The translations under genes and the position numbers were made by a program. From JAVBQG01 sp031549185 (GTDB lineage: Bacteria; Synergistota; Synergistia; Synergistales; Synergistaceae), in NCBI GenBank assembly GCA_031549185.1, contig JAVBQG010000043.1, positions 1 to 64,000 of the forward strand: a stretch of DNA of 64,000 nucleotides, read 5' to 3'. Positions 8,722 through 17,276 of this stretch are shown piece by piece. Position 1 is the stretch's first letter. Every line of letters starts with the position of its first letter. Under the pieces are notes generated by a model that was given only the letters and a program-made list of their open reading frames with translations, was not told the origin of the DNA and did not search any database.

Positions 8722-8960
8722 ACCCCCTCCAGTGGCATGGGCAAATTTTAAACCGCTTTTCCTATGTTACCCTCTGAACTCGGTCAAAACAATAGCAACT
8801 TACAGGGCGGTAAAAATATTTTCGTGATTATACCATGGAGGAAAGGTGAAACCGTCCGGCTACCTCAATCGCAGGGTACCTTTGCGTTTATTACGGCTCG
8901 ACGAAACAGATGATTTATGCTAGATTCTCTTGGTAATTAATAACAAAGGGGGAACTAAGA
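8722..8960. promoter_or_regulatory. Divergent intergenic region upstream of lapA-like/recJ and the repeat protein
   Basis: Leftward: a possible sigma-70 promoter with TTGACC (minus strand, 8782-8787), 17-base spacer and a poor -10 TAGGAA (8759-8764). Rightward: TATGCT at 8916-8921 with TTACGG at 8891-8896 (19 bases apart) is the best guess for the repeat-protein gene, whose ribosome site AAAGGGGG lies near 8946-8953. A hairpin with AAAGGT (8842-8847) pairing ACCTTT (8878-8883), extended by ACC/GGT after a GAA bulge, lies between them. It does not match a riboswitch I know. All of these are pattern reads only. Confidence 0.3.
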
Positions 8961-10805
8961 ATGAGACAATGGGAGAGAGAACTAAAAACAAAATTTCTTG
9001 GAGCGAAACGAGGATGGGTCGCGCTATTTGCCGTGCTTTTCCTTCTCCTTCATTCAGGTGGAGCGTGGGCAGCCATGGGAGAAGTCTCCTCCTTCTCCCT
9101 CCTCGACGATAAGACGAGGGATATCGTCGGCAAAGGGACGACAACCGGCCCGGACGGCGTCATGGACGCAGGCTTTACGTTCAACCTCCGCGGAAACGGC
9201 GCGCTCACCCGCGTCATTCTGGTCAACACGACCAGCGGCAAACGCTGGGATACTTCCACCGCTTCCGGCAATCCGATTCTCGGTGTGCTGAGCGATAAGG
9301 GGGAGTTGCTGAACTCCGGCGGAGAAATGGTTCTTTACGCCTTCGTATTCGGAGCACGCCTGTCCATATGGATCAACGACAGGGACACGACGCTCGCAAA
9401 CGACGTGACTTATGAGGTAACCGCCTATTTCGTCGACAAGACGACGGCAAAGGCGACCGTCAACGTAAAGGGAATCGCGCAGCAGACGGCGACGACGCCT
9501 GCGCAGACTTCGACGACAGGCAAAACGACAACGATCTCCTCCGCCATTCTCCAGGGACAAAAGAACGAGGATTTTGCCGGCCCCGCGACGACCAACAAGA
9601 AAATAGGCAAGAGCGGCAAGAACGACTGGATGACGGAAGTCAACCTGAACGCGGTCGGCACCATCACGGGATTCCGGCTACGCAACACGTCCGGCCCCGC
9701 CGGCACATGGGATACCTTCCCGAACAGCAACAATCCGCTGATCGCCGTCATGTCCGACGGGTCTGTCACGCTGCCGAAAATTTTCAACAAGGATGACGGA
9801 AGCGTCTCCATTCCCATCAGCGGCGATATGACCTTCTACCTGCTGGTCGAAGACAGCGGCAGCCTGGGCGAGCGCCGGACGGCCACCGTTCTCTCCGTCT
9901 ACATGGGCGATAAAGTCACCGAGGCGGTCGTCACGAAAAATCTTCCCGAGACGGGGACCAGTTTCGATGTCGTCTCCTTCGACTACAACGGACGCGGCAA
10001 GTACGATTTCGTGAGCGACAGTTCGAAACTGGAGTCCAATCTCGTTCCAGATCACGGGCTTGCACTGACACTGGCGGCACGGGGCACGGTCAACGGCGTC
10101 CGCATCACCGGTTCATGGGACGGCAAAGATGGGAAAAAAGTCTCGAAGACATGGGACACGATACCGGGCAACACAACGCCCCTCGTCGCCGTGACGCGCA
10201 AGGACGGGAAATTGCAGAACAAGGCCGATTCGACGATCTCGATCCCCGTAAGCGGCAAAGATACGCTTTATTTCTGGATCGACAACGAGGACGAGATCGG
10301 CAATAATCCCAACTTCCGCGCCGATATCGCATTCTCCGACGGCCGCATACTCACCGCGACCTGGAGCAAGGCGACCACGACGCCTGTCGACACCGGCACC
10401 GCAAAAGAAGAAATCCGCACCATCAAAATGACCGCGAAACCCGCTCCTCTGAAGACGGGGGTCGTGGGAAAAACGGAGGCCCCCGCCTCCGGCTCCAAAA
10501 ACAACATGTCGATGATCGTCCGGGTGAGAGGCAACGGGACGATCACGCGGATGTCCTTCGCCAACCAGTCGGCGGCCGGAAGTTGGGACACGACGCCCGG
10601 CAACAAAATTCCGCTCCTCGGCGTGCGTCAGAATTCGAAACTCCTCAACGCCAAGGACGGGACGATCAAGATTGCCGTCAAAAAAATGGCCGATCTTGAA
10701 CTCGTCGTGGAGGACAACGGGAGCGTTAAAAAGGGCAACGCTCGCTTCCTGCTCTCGATCGCATGGAGCGACGGCTCGATCACGAAAGAGCTGCTCGCCT
10801 GGTAA
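8961..10805 (+). CDS. Exported protein with four tandem copies of an unrecognised ~130-residue domain
   Basis: 614 residues. A long signal peptide has basic residues at 5-17, a hydrophobic core at about 18-32 and cleavage expected after AWA at 37. The mature part is four diverged copies of one domain at about 41-170, 191-325, 334-470 and 484-613. Shared landmarks are G-G-(I/L)T, then WDT at 96, 250, 398 and 542, then GN or NN with P-L--V, a polar loop, and a strand ending before a (D/E)D or DN. The 144-154-residue period of WDT shows internal duplication. Composition (Thr, Gly, Lys, Asn; no Cys after the leader) suggests a beta-rich envelope or secreted protein. The Thr/Gln linker at 174-190 separates copies 1 and 2. 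I recognise no named family. It is a single-gene unit ending at a strong terminator. Confidence 0.85.
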   Translation: MRQWERELKTKFLGAKRGWVALFAVLFLLLHSGGAWAAMGEVSSFSLLDDKTRDIVGKGTTTGPDGVMDAGFTFNLRGNGALTRVILVNTTSGKRWDTSTASGNPILGVLSDKGELLNSGGEMVLYAFVFGARLSIWINDRDTTLANDVTYEVTAYFVDKTTAKATVNVKGIAQQTATTPAQTSTTGKTTTISSAILQGQKNEDFAGPATTNKKIGKSGKNDWMTEVNLNAVGTITGFRLRNTSGPAGTWDTFPNSNNPLIAVMSDGSVTLPKIFNKDDGSVSIPISGDMTFYLLVEDSGSLGERRTATVLSVYMGDKVTEAVVTKNLPETGTSFDVVSFDYNGRGKYDFVSDSSKLESNLVPDHGLALTLAARGTVNGVRITGSWDGKDGKKVSKTWDTIPGNTTPLVAVTRKDGKLQNKADSTISIPVSGKDTLYFWIDNEDEIGNNPNFRADIAFSDGRILTATWSKATTTPVDTGTAKEEIRTIKMTAKPAPLKTGVVGKTEAPASGSKNNMSMIVRVRGNGTITRMSFANQSAAGSWDTTPGNKIPLLGVRQNSKLLNAKDGTIKIAVKKMADLELVVEDNGSVKKGNARFLLSIAWSDGSITKELLAW

Positions 10806-10821
10806 GAGCGTAACCGGCACA

Positions 10822-10857
10822 AAAAAGTGCCGCGAGCGCGGGCTCGCGGCACTTTTT
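10822..10857. terminator. Bidirectional rho-independent terminator
   Basis: A perfect 16-base-pair stem: an A-run, GTGCCGCGAGC, a four-base loop, then the exact complement ending in TTTTT. A and T runs at either end make it work in both directions. It lies between the convergent repeat-protein gene and butyrate kinase gene. Confidence 0.9.
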
Positions 10858-10875
10858 ATACTTGCGCTTTTACAG

Positions 10876-11943
10876 TCACGCGTATATCTTCGCCTCTTCC
10901 TGCCCCTTCATCACCCGCATGACGCCATCGGCGAGAGCCTGCATCTCGTCCTCTCCGGGATAAACGGAGATTGGCGCAATCCATTCGACGAGAGCGCGTA
11001 TGTCCTCGCACAGAGCCTGGTCTCGTACCATAAGGCCCGTCAGGATGATTGTATCGACCTTGCCGCTTAGAACCGCCGTGCATGCGCCGATCTCCATGGT
11101 CAACTGATGGAGAAATGCCTCTACCACCATGCGCGTTTTGCGATCTCCCGATTTTAATCGTCTCACGATCTCGTTCCAGTCGTTGGTGCCCAGGTGTGCA
11201 ACAAATCCCCCGACGCCAAGTATGCGAGTTTTGAGTTCGTCCTTCGAATATTTTCCGGAGAAGCAGAGATCGATGAGGGCGATCGATGGCAACGTTCCGC
11301 AGCGCTCCAAGGACATGGGCCCCAGTCCGCCATAAACGTCGTTTACCTCAACGACCCGCCCTGCCTTGTGCGCGCCGATCGAAATCGTCTCGCTTATGTC
11401 ACATACGACGAAATTGCACTCCTTAACGGACTTGCCAAGCCTCTCCGCCTCGCGATGGGAGACCGCCTTCTGGTTGAGAGCGTGAAAGACGGATTTGCGG
11501 CGAATCTCCGGGAGGCCGGTCATATGCGCGGCTTCGCTCATTTCATCGATGATCGGCGGATCGACGATGTAGACATACTTGCAACCGGCAACATTCGCCA
11601 ACCGAGCGGCAAGCGGGGCACCCAGGTTGATCGCCCTCTCGCCATACCTGCACGAAATAAGATCCTGCAGCATTTTAACATTTACGGCATACGTGCCTCC
11701 TTCCAAGGGATGCAGCAAACCACCCGTGGCAACGAAGGCTCCGATCGTCTTAATGTCGGTTTCTTTGCGCTCCAGAAGCTGTTTGATAAGGCCGAAGCGA
11801 AAATCTTCCTGTGCAATAATAGAGGTAAATTTTTCCAACTCGGAAAGTTCGTGATGCAGCGTCTCGGACCACACGTGCGCGTTGTTTTCGAACAATGCCA
11901 CTTCAGTAGTGCTGAAGACAGGGTTTATTGCCAGGATTTTCAC
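10876..11943 (-). CDS. buk: Butyrate kinase (first copy)
   Basis: 355 residues, the family length. The ASKHA-type kinase fold shows at ILAINPVFSTTEVALFE (N-terminal phosphate loop), TGGLLHPLEGGTYAVN, SISIGAHKAGRVVEVNDVYGG, GVGGFVAHLGTNDWNEI and a C-terminal YPGEDEMQALADGV. It interconverts butyryl-phosphate plus ADP with butyrate plus ATP, the last energy-yielding step of butyrate or branched-acid fermentation. No phosphotransbutyrylase gene is adjacent. The start is the GTG at 11943 with AGGAGG ten bases upstream; longer frames would place that site inside the gene. A second paralogue lies at 38610-39713. Confidence 0.92.
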   Translation of the reverse strand: MKILAINPVFSTTEVALFENNAHVWSETLHHELSELEKFTSIIAQEDFRFGLIKQLLERKETDIKTIGAFVATGGLLHPLEGGTYAVNVKMLQDLISCRYGERAINLGAPLAARLANVAGCKYVYIVDPPIIDEMSEAAHMTGLPEIRRKSVFHALNQKAVSHREAERLGKSVKECNFVVCDISETISIGAHKAGRVVEVNDVYGGLGPMSLERCGTLPSIALIDLCFSGKYSKDELKTRILGVGGFVAHLGTNDWNEIVRRLKSGDRKTRMVVEAFLHQLTMEIGACTAVLSGKVDTIILTGLMVRDQALCEDIRALVEWIAPISVYPGEDEMQALADGVMRVMKGQEEAKIYA

Positions 11944-12042
11944 TACTTCGAGACCTCCTCGCATATCGCTAAAATGTCACATATTCTTTCTTTCTTTATG
12001 TTTCGACTGATAGAGAATACACCAATATCCCACTTGTGGCTA

Positions 12043-12048
12043 TATAAT
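12043..12048 (+). promoter_or_regulatory. Possible -10 element for the AbrB-type gene
   Basis: A perfect TATAAT lies 14 bases before the Shine-Dalgarno GGAGG (12062-12066). No convincing -35 hexamer is found 15-19 bases upstream, so an activator or weak promoter would be needed. Confidence 0.35.
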
Positions 12049-12074
12049 TTGAAAGGTCTATGGAGGTTGAAATC

Positions 12075-13151
12075 ATGTGGTCGTCTATATTGGGTATTTT
12101 TTTTCTATATCTTTCCGGAACTGCCGGATACATTGTTTTTCGACGCCTTCACCTCCCCCTGCCTGCACTATTGGGGTCGCTCGCCGCTACGGCAACGCTC
12201 GCGATCGTCGGCCTATTCCCTCTGGAGGCTCCCGTCGGTGCGATGTCCGCGTTCTGCAAGATTGCCATCGGCATCATGATGGGCCGCCGTATCAATCGGG
12301 ACTCTCTTCGAATGATCGCCCAACTGATCGGTCCCGCGCTGCTCATCTCCATCTGGATGATACTGCTGTCCGTCGCAAGTGGGGAGATGCTCGCACGCCT
12401 TGCGGATATCCCTCTTTCGACCGCCTTGATCGGCTGCACGACGGGCGGCGTCAGCGAGATGGCGATCTTCGCCCTTTCGAAAAATTACGACGTGGCGACC
12501 ATCACCGTCATCCAATCGTTCAGGCTCGTCGGCGTACTGGCAATGACTCCCTGGCTTGCGCAGAGGTGGTCGTCGCGACTCAAGGGAAAAGGACAATCCT
12601 TCTCGAGCGCCGCGAGCGTCTCCGGTATAACGGACATGTGCCTTCGCCTCTTCTCTTTGACCGAAATAATCTTGCTGGTCTCCCTCGCCGCGCTGGGAGG
12701 CATCGTCTTCCAATTCCTGAACATTCCCGCGGGCACCATGCTGGGAGCGCTTGTTTTATCCGGAGGAATGGGCATTGTTTGCAACAAGACATACCCCTTC
12801 CCTCAAAAGATAACGACCGCCGCACAGATCGGCATCGGCATTGCCATCGCCCGCCAGTTTGGGCCGGAGCAGCTGGAGACGTTGTCGAACGTTCGTTTTT
12901 TGTCGGCCGCCGTTTTCTCGACCGGGTTCGTCGTAGCCGGCACATTGCTGCTCGGCTATCTGTTGCAGAAGATGACGCAATGGAATCCCCTCACCTGCCT
13001 CCTCTCTACCTCGGCGGGCGGACTCAGCCAGATGGTACTCGTCGCCGAGGAGATGAAAGCCGACCCCCTTATCATCGGTGTATTGCATCTCGCCCGCTAT
13101 CTGGCCATCGTTTCCTGTATGCCCTTTTTGATTACGTATCTCCTTCCGTAA
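12075..13151 (+). CDS. AbrB-family (duplicated domain) membrane protein
   Basis: 358 residues, about ten membrane helices in two repeated halves. The signature GCTTGGVSEMAIFALS near residue 125 and LLSTSAGGLSQMVLVAEEM near 315 are the paired TGG/AGG-(L/V)S-M motifs of the AbrB duplication family (COG3180, formerly called ammonia monooxygenase-like). Members are putative transporters or regulators of unproven substrate. The ATG at 12075 is chosen because GGAGG lies eight bases upstream; the ATG at 12060 overlaps that site. It is divergent from butyrate kinase. Confidence 0.82.
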   Translation: MWSSILGIFFLYLSGTAGYIVFRRLHLPLPALLGSLAATATLAIVGLFPLEAPVGAMSAFCKIAIGIMMGRRINRDSLRMIAQLIGPALLISIWMILLSVASGEMLARLADIPLSTALIGCTTGGVSEMAIFALSKNYDVATITVIQSFRLVGVLAMTPWLAQRWSSRLKGKGQSFSSAASVSGITDMCLRLFSLTEIILLVSLAALGGIVFQFLNIPAGTMLGALVLSGGMGIVCNKTYPFPQKITTAAQIGIGIAIARQFGPEQLETLSNVRFLSAAVFSTGFVVAGTLLLGYLLQKMTQWNPLTCLLSTSAGGLSQMVLVAEEMKADPLIIGVLHLARYLAIVSCMPFLITYLLP

Positions 13152-13391
13152 GAAGGAAAGAGACGGTTACACATATATCAAATAAATTGTAATGAATTGC
13201 GCTGTTAATATACAACAAAACAACATAAATTTTATCTCGCTTCAAGTAATACGCATTTTACGCCCCGCATTATCACATATTTCGCAATACGCCTTTATTA
13301 ATTAAGTACTTCTATGGATTCAAAATTCCACCGTAGCATGTAAGGTCGCTTTTATCTAAAGCGTGCATACGCGCGAGAAAGGGTGATCTGC
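13152..13391. promoter_or_regulatory. AT-rich leader upstream of adiA
   Basis: A 240-base stretch much richer in A+T than the flanking genes. It contains many -10-like words (for example TTAATATAC, TTTATTAATTAA), so a single promoter cannot be chosen. A small hairpin, CGCTTT (13347-13352) with AAAGCG (13358-13363), sits about 30 bases before the start codon. The sequence GGGTGATC just before the ATG at 13392 extends anti-ribosome pairing. Regulation by acid or arginine is plausible from function but not shown by sequence. Confidence 0.35.
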
Positions 13392-15686
13392 ATGTTGGAT
13401 TTGGTGGGAAGCCACCTTAATTTCAAGGTCCTGTTTATCAGCAGAGACTTGGGCACCGATACGGCCACCGGGCGTGCTGCCTATGCCCTGATCGAGGACC
13501 TTGGAAACGAGGAGGCAAAAGTCATTGAGGCTGTTTCCGCGGACGACGCGATGGCGATCGTCGCCTCGGACGCCACAATCCAGTCCGTAATCCTCGACTG
13601 GAATCTCCCGGCGGACGACGATCACGACGAAGCGATCGCGATTTTGGATGCCGTCCGCTCCAGATCCGATACGCTGCCGGTCTTTCTGATGTCGGACAGG
13701 GGGAATGTGCAGGAGATCCCCGTCGATGTCATCGGCAAGGCGAACGACTTCATCTGGCTGCTCGAAGATACGCCCGATTTCGTCACAGGACGCATCATCG
13801 CGGCGGCGACTCGCTACCGGCACACGCTCCTGCCTCCGATGTTCAAGGCGCTCGTCGAATTCTCCCGCGTCCACGAGTATTCATGGCACACGCCGGGACA
13901 CACCGGTGGGACGGCGTTTTTGAAATCCCCGGCCGGGCGCGCTTTTTTCAATTATTTCGGCGAGAATCTGTTTCGTTCGGATCTGTCGATCTCCGTCGGC
14001 GAGCTGGGTTCGCTGCTCGATCACTCCGGTCCCATCGGAAAGGGCGAGGAGTATGCCGCGGGCGTCTTCGGCGCTCACCGCACGTACTACGTCACCAACG
14101 GCTCGTCTACCTCGAACAGGATCATACTCATGGCGAGCGTCACACGCGACCAGGTCGTCCTCTGCGATCGCAACTGCCACAAATCCGTCGAGCACTCCAT
14201 GACCATGACAGGCGCGATCCCCACATACCTCATGCCCTCCCGCAATCGCTACGGTATCATCGGTCCCATCTATCCCGACAAACTTTCTCCCGAGGGCATC
14301 AAAAAGGCCGTCTCGGGAAACAAACTCGTCTGCGGCGATGTCGACCCCGCACCTGTGCACGCCGTCATCACCAACTCCACATACGACGGCCTCTGTTACA
14401 ACGTCTCCCGCGTGGAGGAGCTGCTCGGACAGACGGTCGACCGCCTGCACTTCGACGAAGCGTGGTACGGTTACGCGCGATTCAACCCCATTTACAGGGA
14501 ACGCTTCGCGATGCACGGGAACCCGGCGGAGTACGAGCCGGACCGCCCGACCGTCTTCGCCACGCAATCCACGCACAAGCTCCTCGCCGCGCTCTCACAG
14601 GCGTCGATGATTCACGTCCGCGACGGACGCAAGAGCATCTCGCACGCCCGCTTCAACGAGTCGTTTATGATGCACGCATCCACCTCGCCGCAGTACGCCA
14701 TCATCGCCTCGAACGACGTCAGCGCCGCTATGATGGACGGCCCGGGCGGGCAGGCTCTCACGACCGACTCCATTCGCGAGGCTGTCGCCTTTCGTCAGAT
14801 GGTCTCGCGCATCCACGCGGATTACAAAGAACAGGGCAGCTGGTTCTTCAATACCTGGCAACCTGAAGAGGTAGAGGAAAATGGCCAGAAGGTTCCCTTC
14901 TACGAAGCGTCGGAGGAGACGCTGATCACGGATCCAAACTGCTGGGTTCTTCACCCCGGAGAGAAGTGGCACGGCTTCAAGGATCTCGAGGACGGCTACT
15001 GCATGTTGGACCCGATCAAGGTCTCTGTCATCACTCCCGGCATGGGCGACGACGGCAGCCTGCTGAAGCATGGCATACCGGCTTCGATCGTCACGATGTA
15101 CCTCGATATGGAGGGAATCGTCGTGGAAAAGACGACGGATTTCACGATTCTTTTCCTCTTCTCCCTCGGGATCACGAAGGGCAAATGGGGCTCGCTGCTG
15201 AACGCGCTGCTCGATTTCAAGCGCGACTACGACGCCAATACACCTCTTTCCAGAGTATTGCCCCACCTGGCCGAGGAGCACCCGGAGCGCTACGGCTCGA
15301 TGGGTCTGCACGACCTTGCAGACGAAATGTTCGAAGCCATGCGCAAACTGCGCACCACCGCGTATCTGTCGGAGGGTTTCTCCGTCCTGCCGGAGCCGAA
15401 AATGACCCCGGTAGAGGCGTACGAGCTCCTTGTCAAGGGAGAGATCGAGCCGGTGCCGCTGTGTAAAATAGCGAATCGAACCGTCGCCACGGGAGTCGTC
15501 CCCTATCCACCGGGGATTCCGCTTCTCATGCCCGGTGAGAACGCGGGGCCTGACGACAGCCCCATGATCGGATATCTGCGTTCGCTGGAGGCGTTCGACG
15601 CGCGCTTCCCCGGCTTCGGGCACGACACCCACGGCGTGGAAGTGGAAGAGGGGAAATACCACATTCTGTGCATCAAGGAGGTATAA
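13392..15686 (+). CDS. adiA: Biodegradative arginine decarboxylase (AdiA type)
   Basis: 764 residues with the three-part layout of fold-type-I Orn/Lys/Arg decarboxylases. An N-terminal wing domain (1-130) ends FIWLLEDTPDFVTGR. The PLP domain has EYSWHTPGHTGG, RNCHKS, HFDEAWYGYARFNPIY, and the Schiff-base lysine in ATQSTHKLLAALSQA (Lys396 from this start). The C-terminal domain has YPPGIPLLMPGEN. By memory the match to E. coli AdiA is extensive (MPSRNRYGIIGPIYP, DPIKVS). It converts arginine to agmatine plus CO2, consuming a proton. I prefer the ATG at 13392 to the GTG at 13383, since the ribosome-site sequence overlaps the GTG. The antiporter gene follows three bases later. Confidence 0.92.
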   Translation: MLDLVGSHLNFKVLFISRDLGTDTATGRAAYALIEDLGNEEAKVIEAVSADDAMAIVASDATIQSVILDWNLPADDDHDEAIAILDAVRSRSDTLPVFLMSDRGNVQEIPVDVIGKANDFIWLLEDTPDFVTGRIIAAATRYRHTLLPPMFKALVEFSRVHEYSWHTPGHTGGTAFLKSPAGRAFFNYFGENLFRSDLSISVGELGSLLDHSGPIGKGEEYAAGVFGAHRTYYVTNGSSTSNRIILMASVTRDQVVLCDRNCHKSVEHSMTMTGAIPTYLMPSRNRYGIIGPIYPDKLSPEGIKKAVSGNKLVCGDVDPAPVHAVITNSTYDGLCYNVSRVEELLGQTVDRLHFDEAWYGYARFNPIYRERFAMHGNPAEYEPDRPTVFATQSTHKLLAALSQASMIHVRDGRKSISHARFNESFMMHASTSPQYAIIASNDVSAAMMDGPGGQALTTDSIREAVAFRQMVSRIHADYKEQGSWFFNTWQPEEVEENGQKVPFYEASEETLITDPNCWVLHPGEKWHGFKDLEDGYCMLDPIKVSVITPGMGDDGSLLKHGIPASIVTMYLDMEGIVVEKTTDFTILFLFSLGITKGKWGSLLNALLDFKRDYDANTPLSRVLPHLAEEHPERYGSMGLHDLADEMFEAMRKLRTTAYLSEGFSVLPEPKMTPVEAYELLVKGEIEPVPLCKIANRTVATGVVPYPPGIPLLMPGENAGPDDSPMIGYLRSLEAFDARFPGFGHDTHGVEVEEGKYHILCIKEV

Positions 15687-15689
15687 GCG

Positions 15690-17186
15690 ATGGCGGAAGA
15701 GGTTGCATTGACAGACAACTCGAATAAAATCGGCGTAAAGGCCGCAACTCTCATGGTCGCCGGCAACATGATGGGTTCGGGCGTCTTCATGCTGCCGGCC
15801 AACTTGGCGAACACCGGCGGCATCGCGATATTCGGCTGGCTCATCACCATCGTCGGATCCGTGTCGTTGGCGCTGGTCTTCGCCAAACTGGCCGCGATCG
15901 ATCCTGCTGCGGGCGGTCCCTATGCCTACACGCGCAAGGCCTTCGGCGACTACCTCGGTTATCAGACGAACCTTGTCTACTGGCTGGCGAATGTCGTCGG
16001 AAACGTCGGGCTCGCGGTCGCCGGCGTCGGCTACCTGACGACGTTCTTTCCGGCGCTGAGGACCCCGCTGACGTCTGCGCTGGCCCAGATCGCCATCATC
16101 TGGCTCTTCACCTACGCCAATATCCTCGGGCCGAAGACGGTCGGTAAAATTCAATCGTTCACGACGTCCTTCGCTCTGGTGCCGATTCTTGGCATCGCGA
16201 TCATCGGCTGGTTCTGGTTCAACCCGGCGACCTACACGGCCGGATGGAACGTATCGGGGCACAGCCCACTGAGCGCGATCGGGACCACACTGAACTTTAC
16301 GCTCTGGGCCTTCATCGGCGTGGAAAGCGCCTCGGTCTCGGCTGGGGTCGTCGAGAATCCGTCGAAAAACGTGCCGATCGCTACCGTTGGCGGCGTTCTG
16401 ATCGCAGCTGTCTGCTACGTGCTCAGCTCGACGGTCATCATGGGAATGATCCCGAATAAGGAGCTGATCGCTTCGTCTGCGCCGTTCGTCGACGCGGCGC
16501 AGATCGCACTGGGCCCGATCGCCGGCAAAGCGGTGGCCGTCTGCGCGGCAGTAGGATGCCTCGGTTCTCTCGCCGGCTGGACGCTCCTGGTCGGGCAGAC
16601 CGCGAAGGCCGCGGCCGACGACGGACTCTTCCCCAGCCTCTTCGCGAAGGTCAACGCGAAGGACGTTCCTTCCCTCGGCCTGGCCGTCGTGGCGGTCATC
16701 ATGACCGTACAGGTGCTGGCGACGATGTCGCCGACCGCCAGCAGCCAATTCGGCAAGATCGCGTCCATCGCGGTCATCATGACGCTACTGCCGTATATCT
16801 ATTCGGCAATCGCGCTGAAGGTGCTCGGATGGCACAAGATGGACAACAAGTCGTACTTCAAATACTCCGTGATCATCATCATCGCGGCGGTGTACAGCCT
16901 TTGGGCCATGGTAGGCTCCGACGGCGAGCAGACGCGCTGGTCGCTGATCTTCGTCGTTGCGACGATCGTCTTCTACGCAGTCGCACTCAACCACAAACGC
17001 GACGTCGAGGAGGGACATCTCCGCCCCGAAGGCCCGGTGCCCAATTGGGTCAAGTACATGGTGCTCGGCATAACCATCGCCGCACTGGTACTGATGTTCT
17101 GGGTTTCTGTCGGACGACACGGGAACCTTACGCTGCACCAACGCGGACACGCAACGCCGATTCCGCAGACGCAAAGTTCGCAGTAA
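15690..17186 (+). CDS. adiC: Arginine:agmatine antiporter (AdiC-like, APC superfamily)
   Basis: 498 residues with 12 helices. The first helix carries GNMMGSGVFMLPANLA, the unwound substrate-binding GSG motif. NFTLWAFIGVESASVSAGV contains the equivalents of AdiC Trp202 and Glu208, and LGSLAGWTLLVGQTAKAAADDGLFP contains that of Trp293, the arginine-stacking gate. This is a stronger match to AdiC than to lysine/cadaverine CadB. It would exchange external arginine for internal agmatine, completing a proton-consuming cycle with the adjacent decarboxylase. AAGGAGG lies just upstream inside the end of adiA. The C-terminal tail is longer and more polar than usual. Confidence 0.9.
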   Translation: MAEEVALTDNSNKIGVKAATLMVAGNMMGSGVFMLPANLANTGGIAIFGWLITIVGSVSLALVFAKLAAIDPAAGGPYAYTRKAFGDYLGYQTNLVYWLANVVGNVGLAVAGVGYLTTFFPALRTPLTSALAQIAIIWLFTYANILGPKTVGKIQSFTTSFALVPILGIAIIGWFWFNPATYTAGWNVSGHSPLSAIGTTLNFTLWAFIGVESASVSAGVVENPSKNVPIATVGGVLIAAVCYVLSSTVIMGMIPNKELIASSAPFVDAAQIALGPIAGKAVAVCAAVGCLGSLAGWTLLVGQTAKAAADDGLFPSLFAKVNAKDVPSLGLAVVAVIMTVQVLATMSPTASSQFGKIASIAVIMTLLPYIYSAIALKVLGWHKMDNKSYFKYSVIIIIAAVYSLWAMVGSDGEQTRWSLIFVVATIVFYAVALNHKRDVEEGHLRPEGPVPNWVKYMVLGITIAALVLMFWVSVGRHGNLTLHQRGHATPIPQTQSSQ

Positions 17187-17206
17187 AACAAGACGCACAA
17201 ACACAG

Positions 17207-17252
17207 ACGGACAGCCGCAGACGTCGCTCATCGGGCGCCTGCGGCTGTCCGT
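17207..17252. terminator. Hairpin between adiC and the HicB-like gene, probable terminator
   Basis: A 14-base-pair perfect stem, ACGGACAGCCGCAG (17207-17220) with its complement (17239-17252), loop of 18 bases. T-runs after either arm are short, so termination efficiency is uncertain, but it sits exactly between convergent genes. Confidence 0.55.
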
Positions 17253-17276
17253 TTGCGTTGCGCTTACGCCTTTTGA

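Noticed and set aside
8800..8890. Resemblance to a cyclic di-GMP (GEMM-I) riboswitch
   Set aside because: Some G/C blocks are similar but the invariant core (ACGCAAAGC) is missing and the pairing does not fit.
14595..16748. 717-codon open frame on the minus strand
   Set aside because: It lies wholly antisense to adiA and adiC, which have full motif sets. Its protein is Arg/Asp/His rich with no domain, typical of a high-GC shadow frame.
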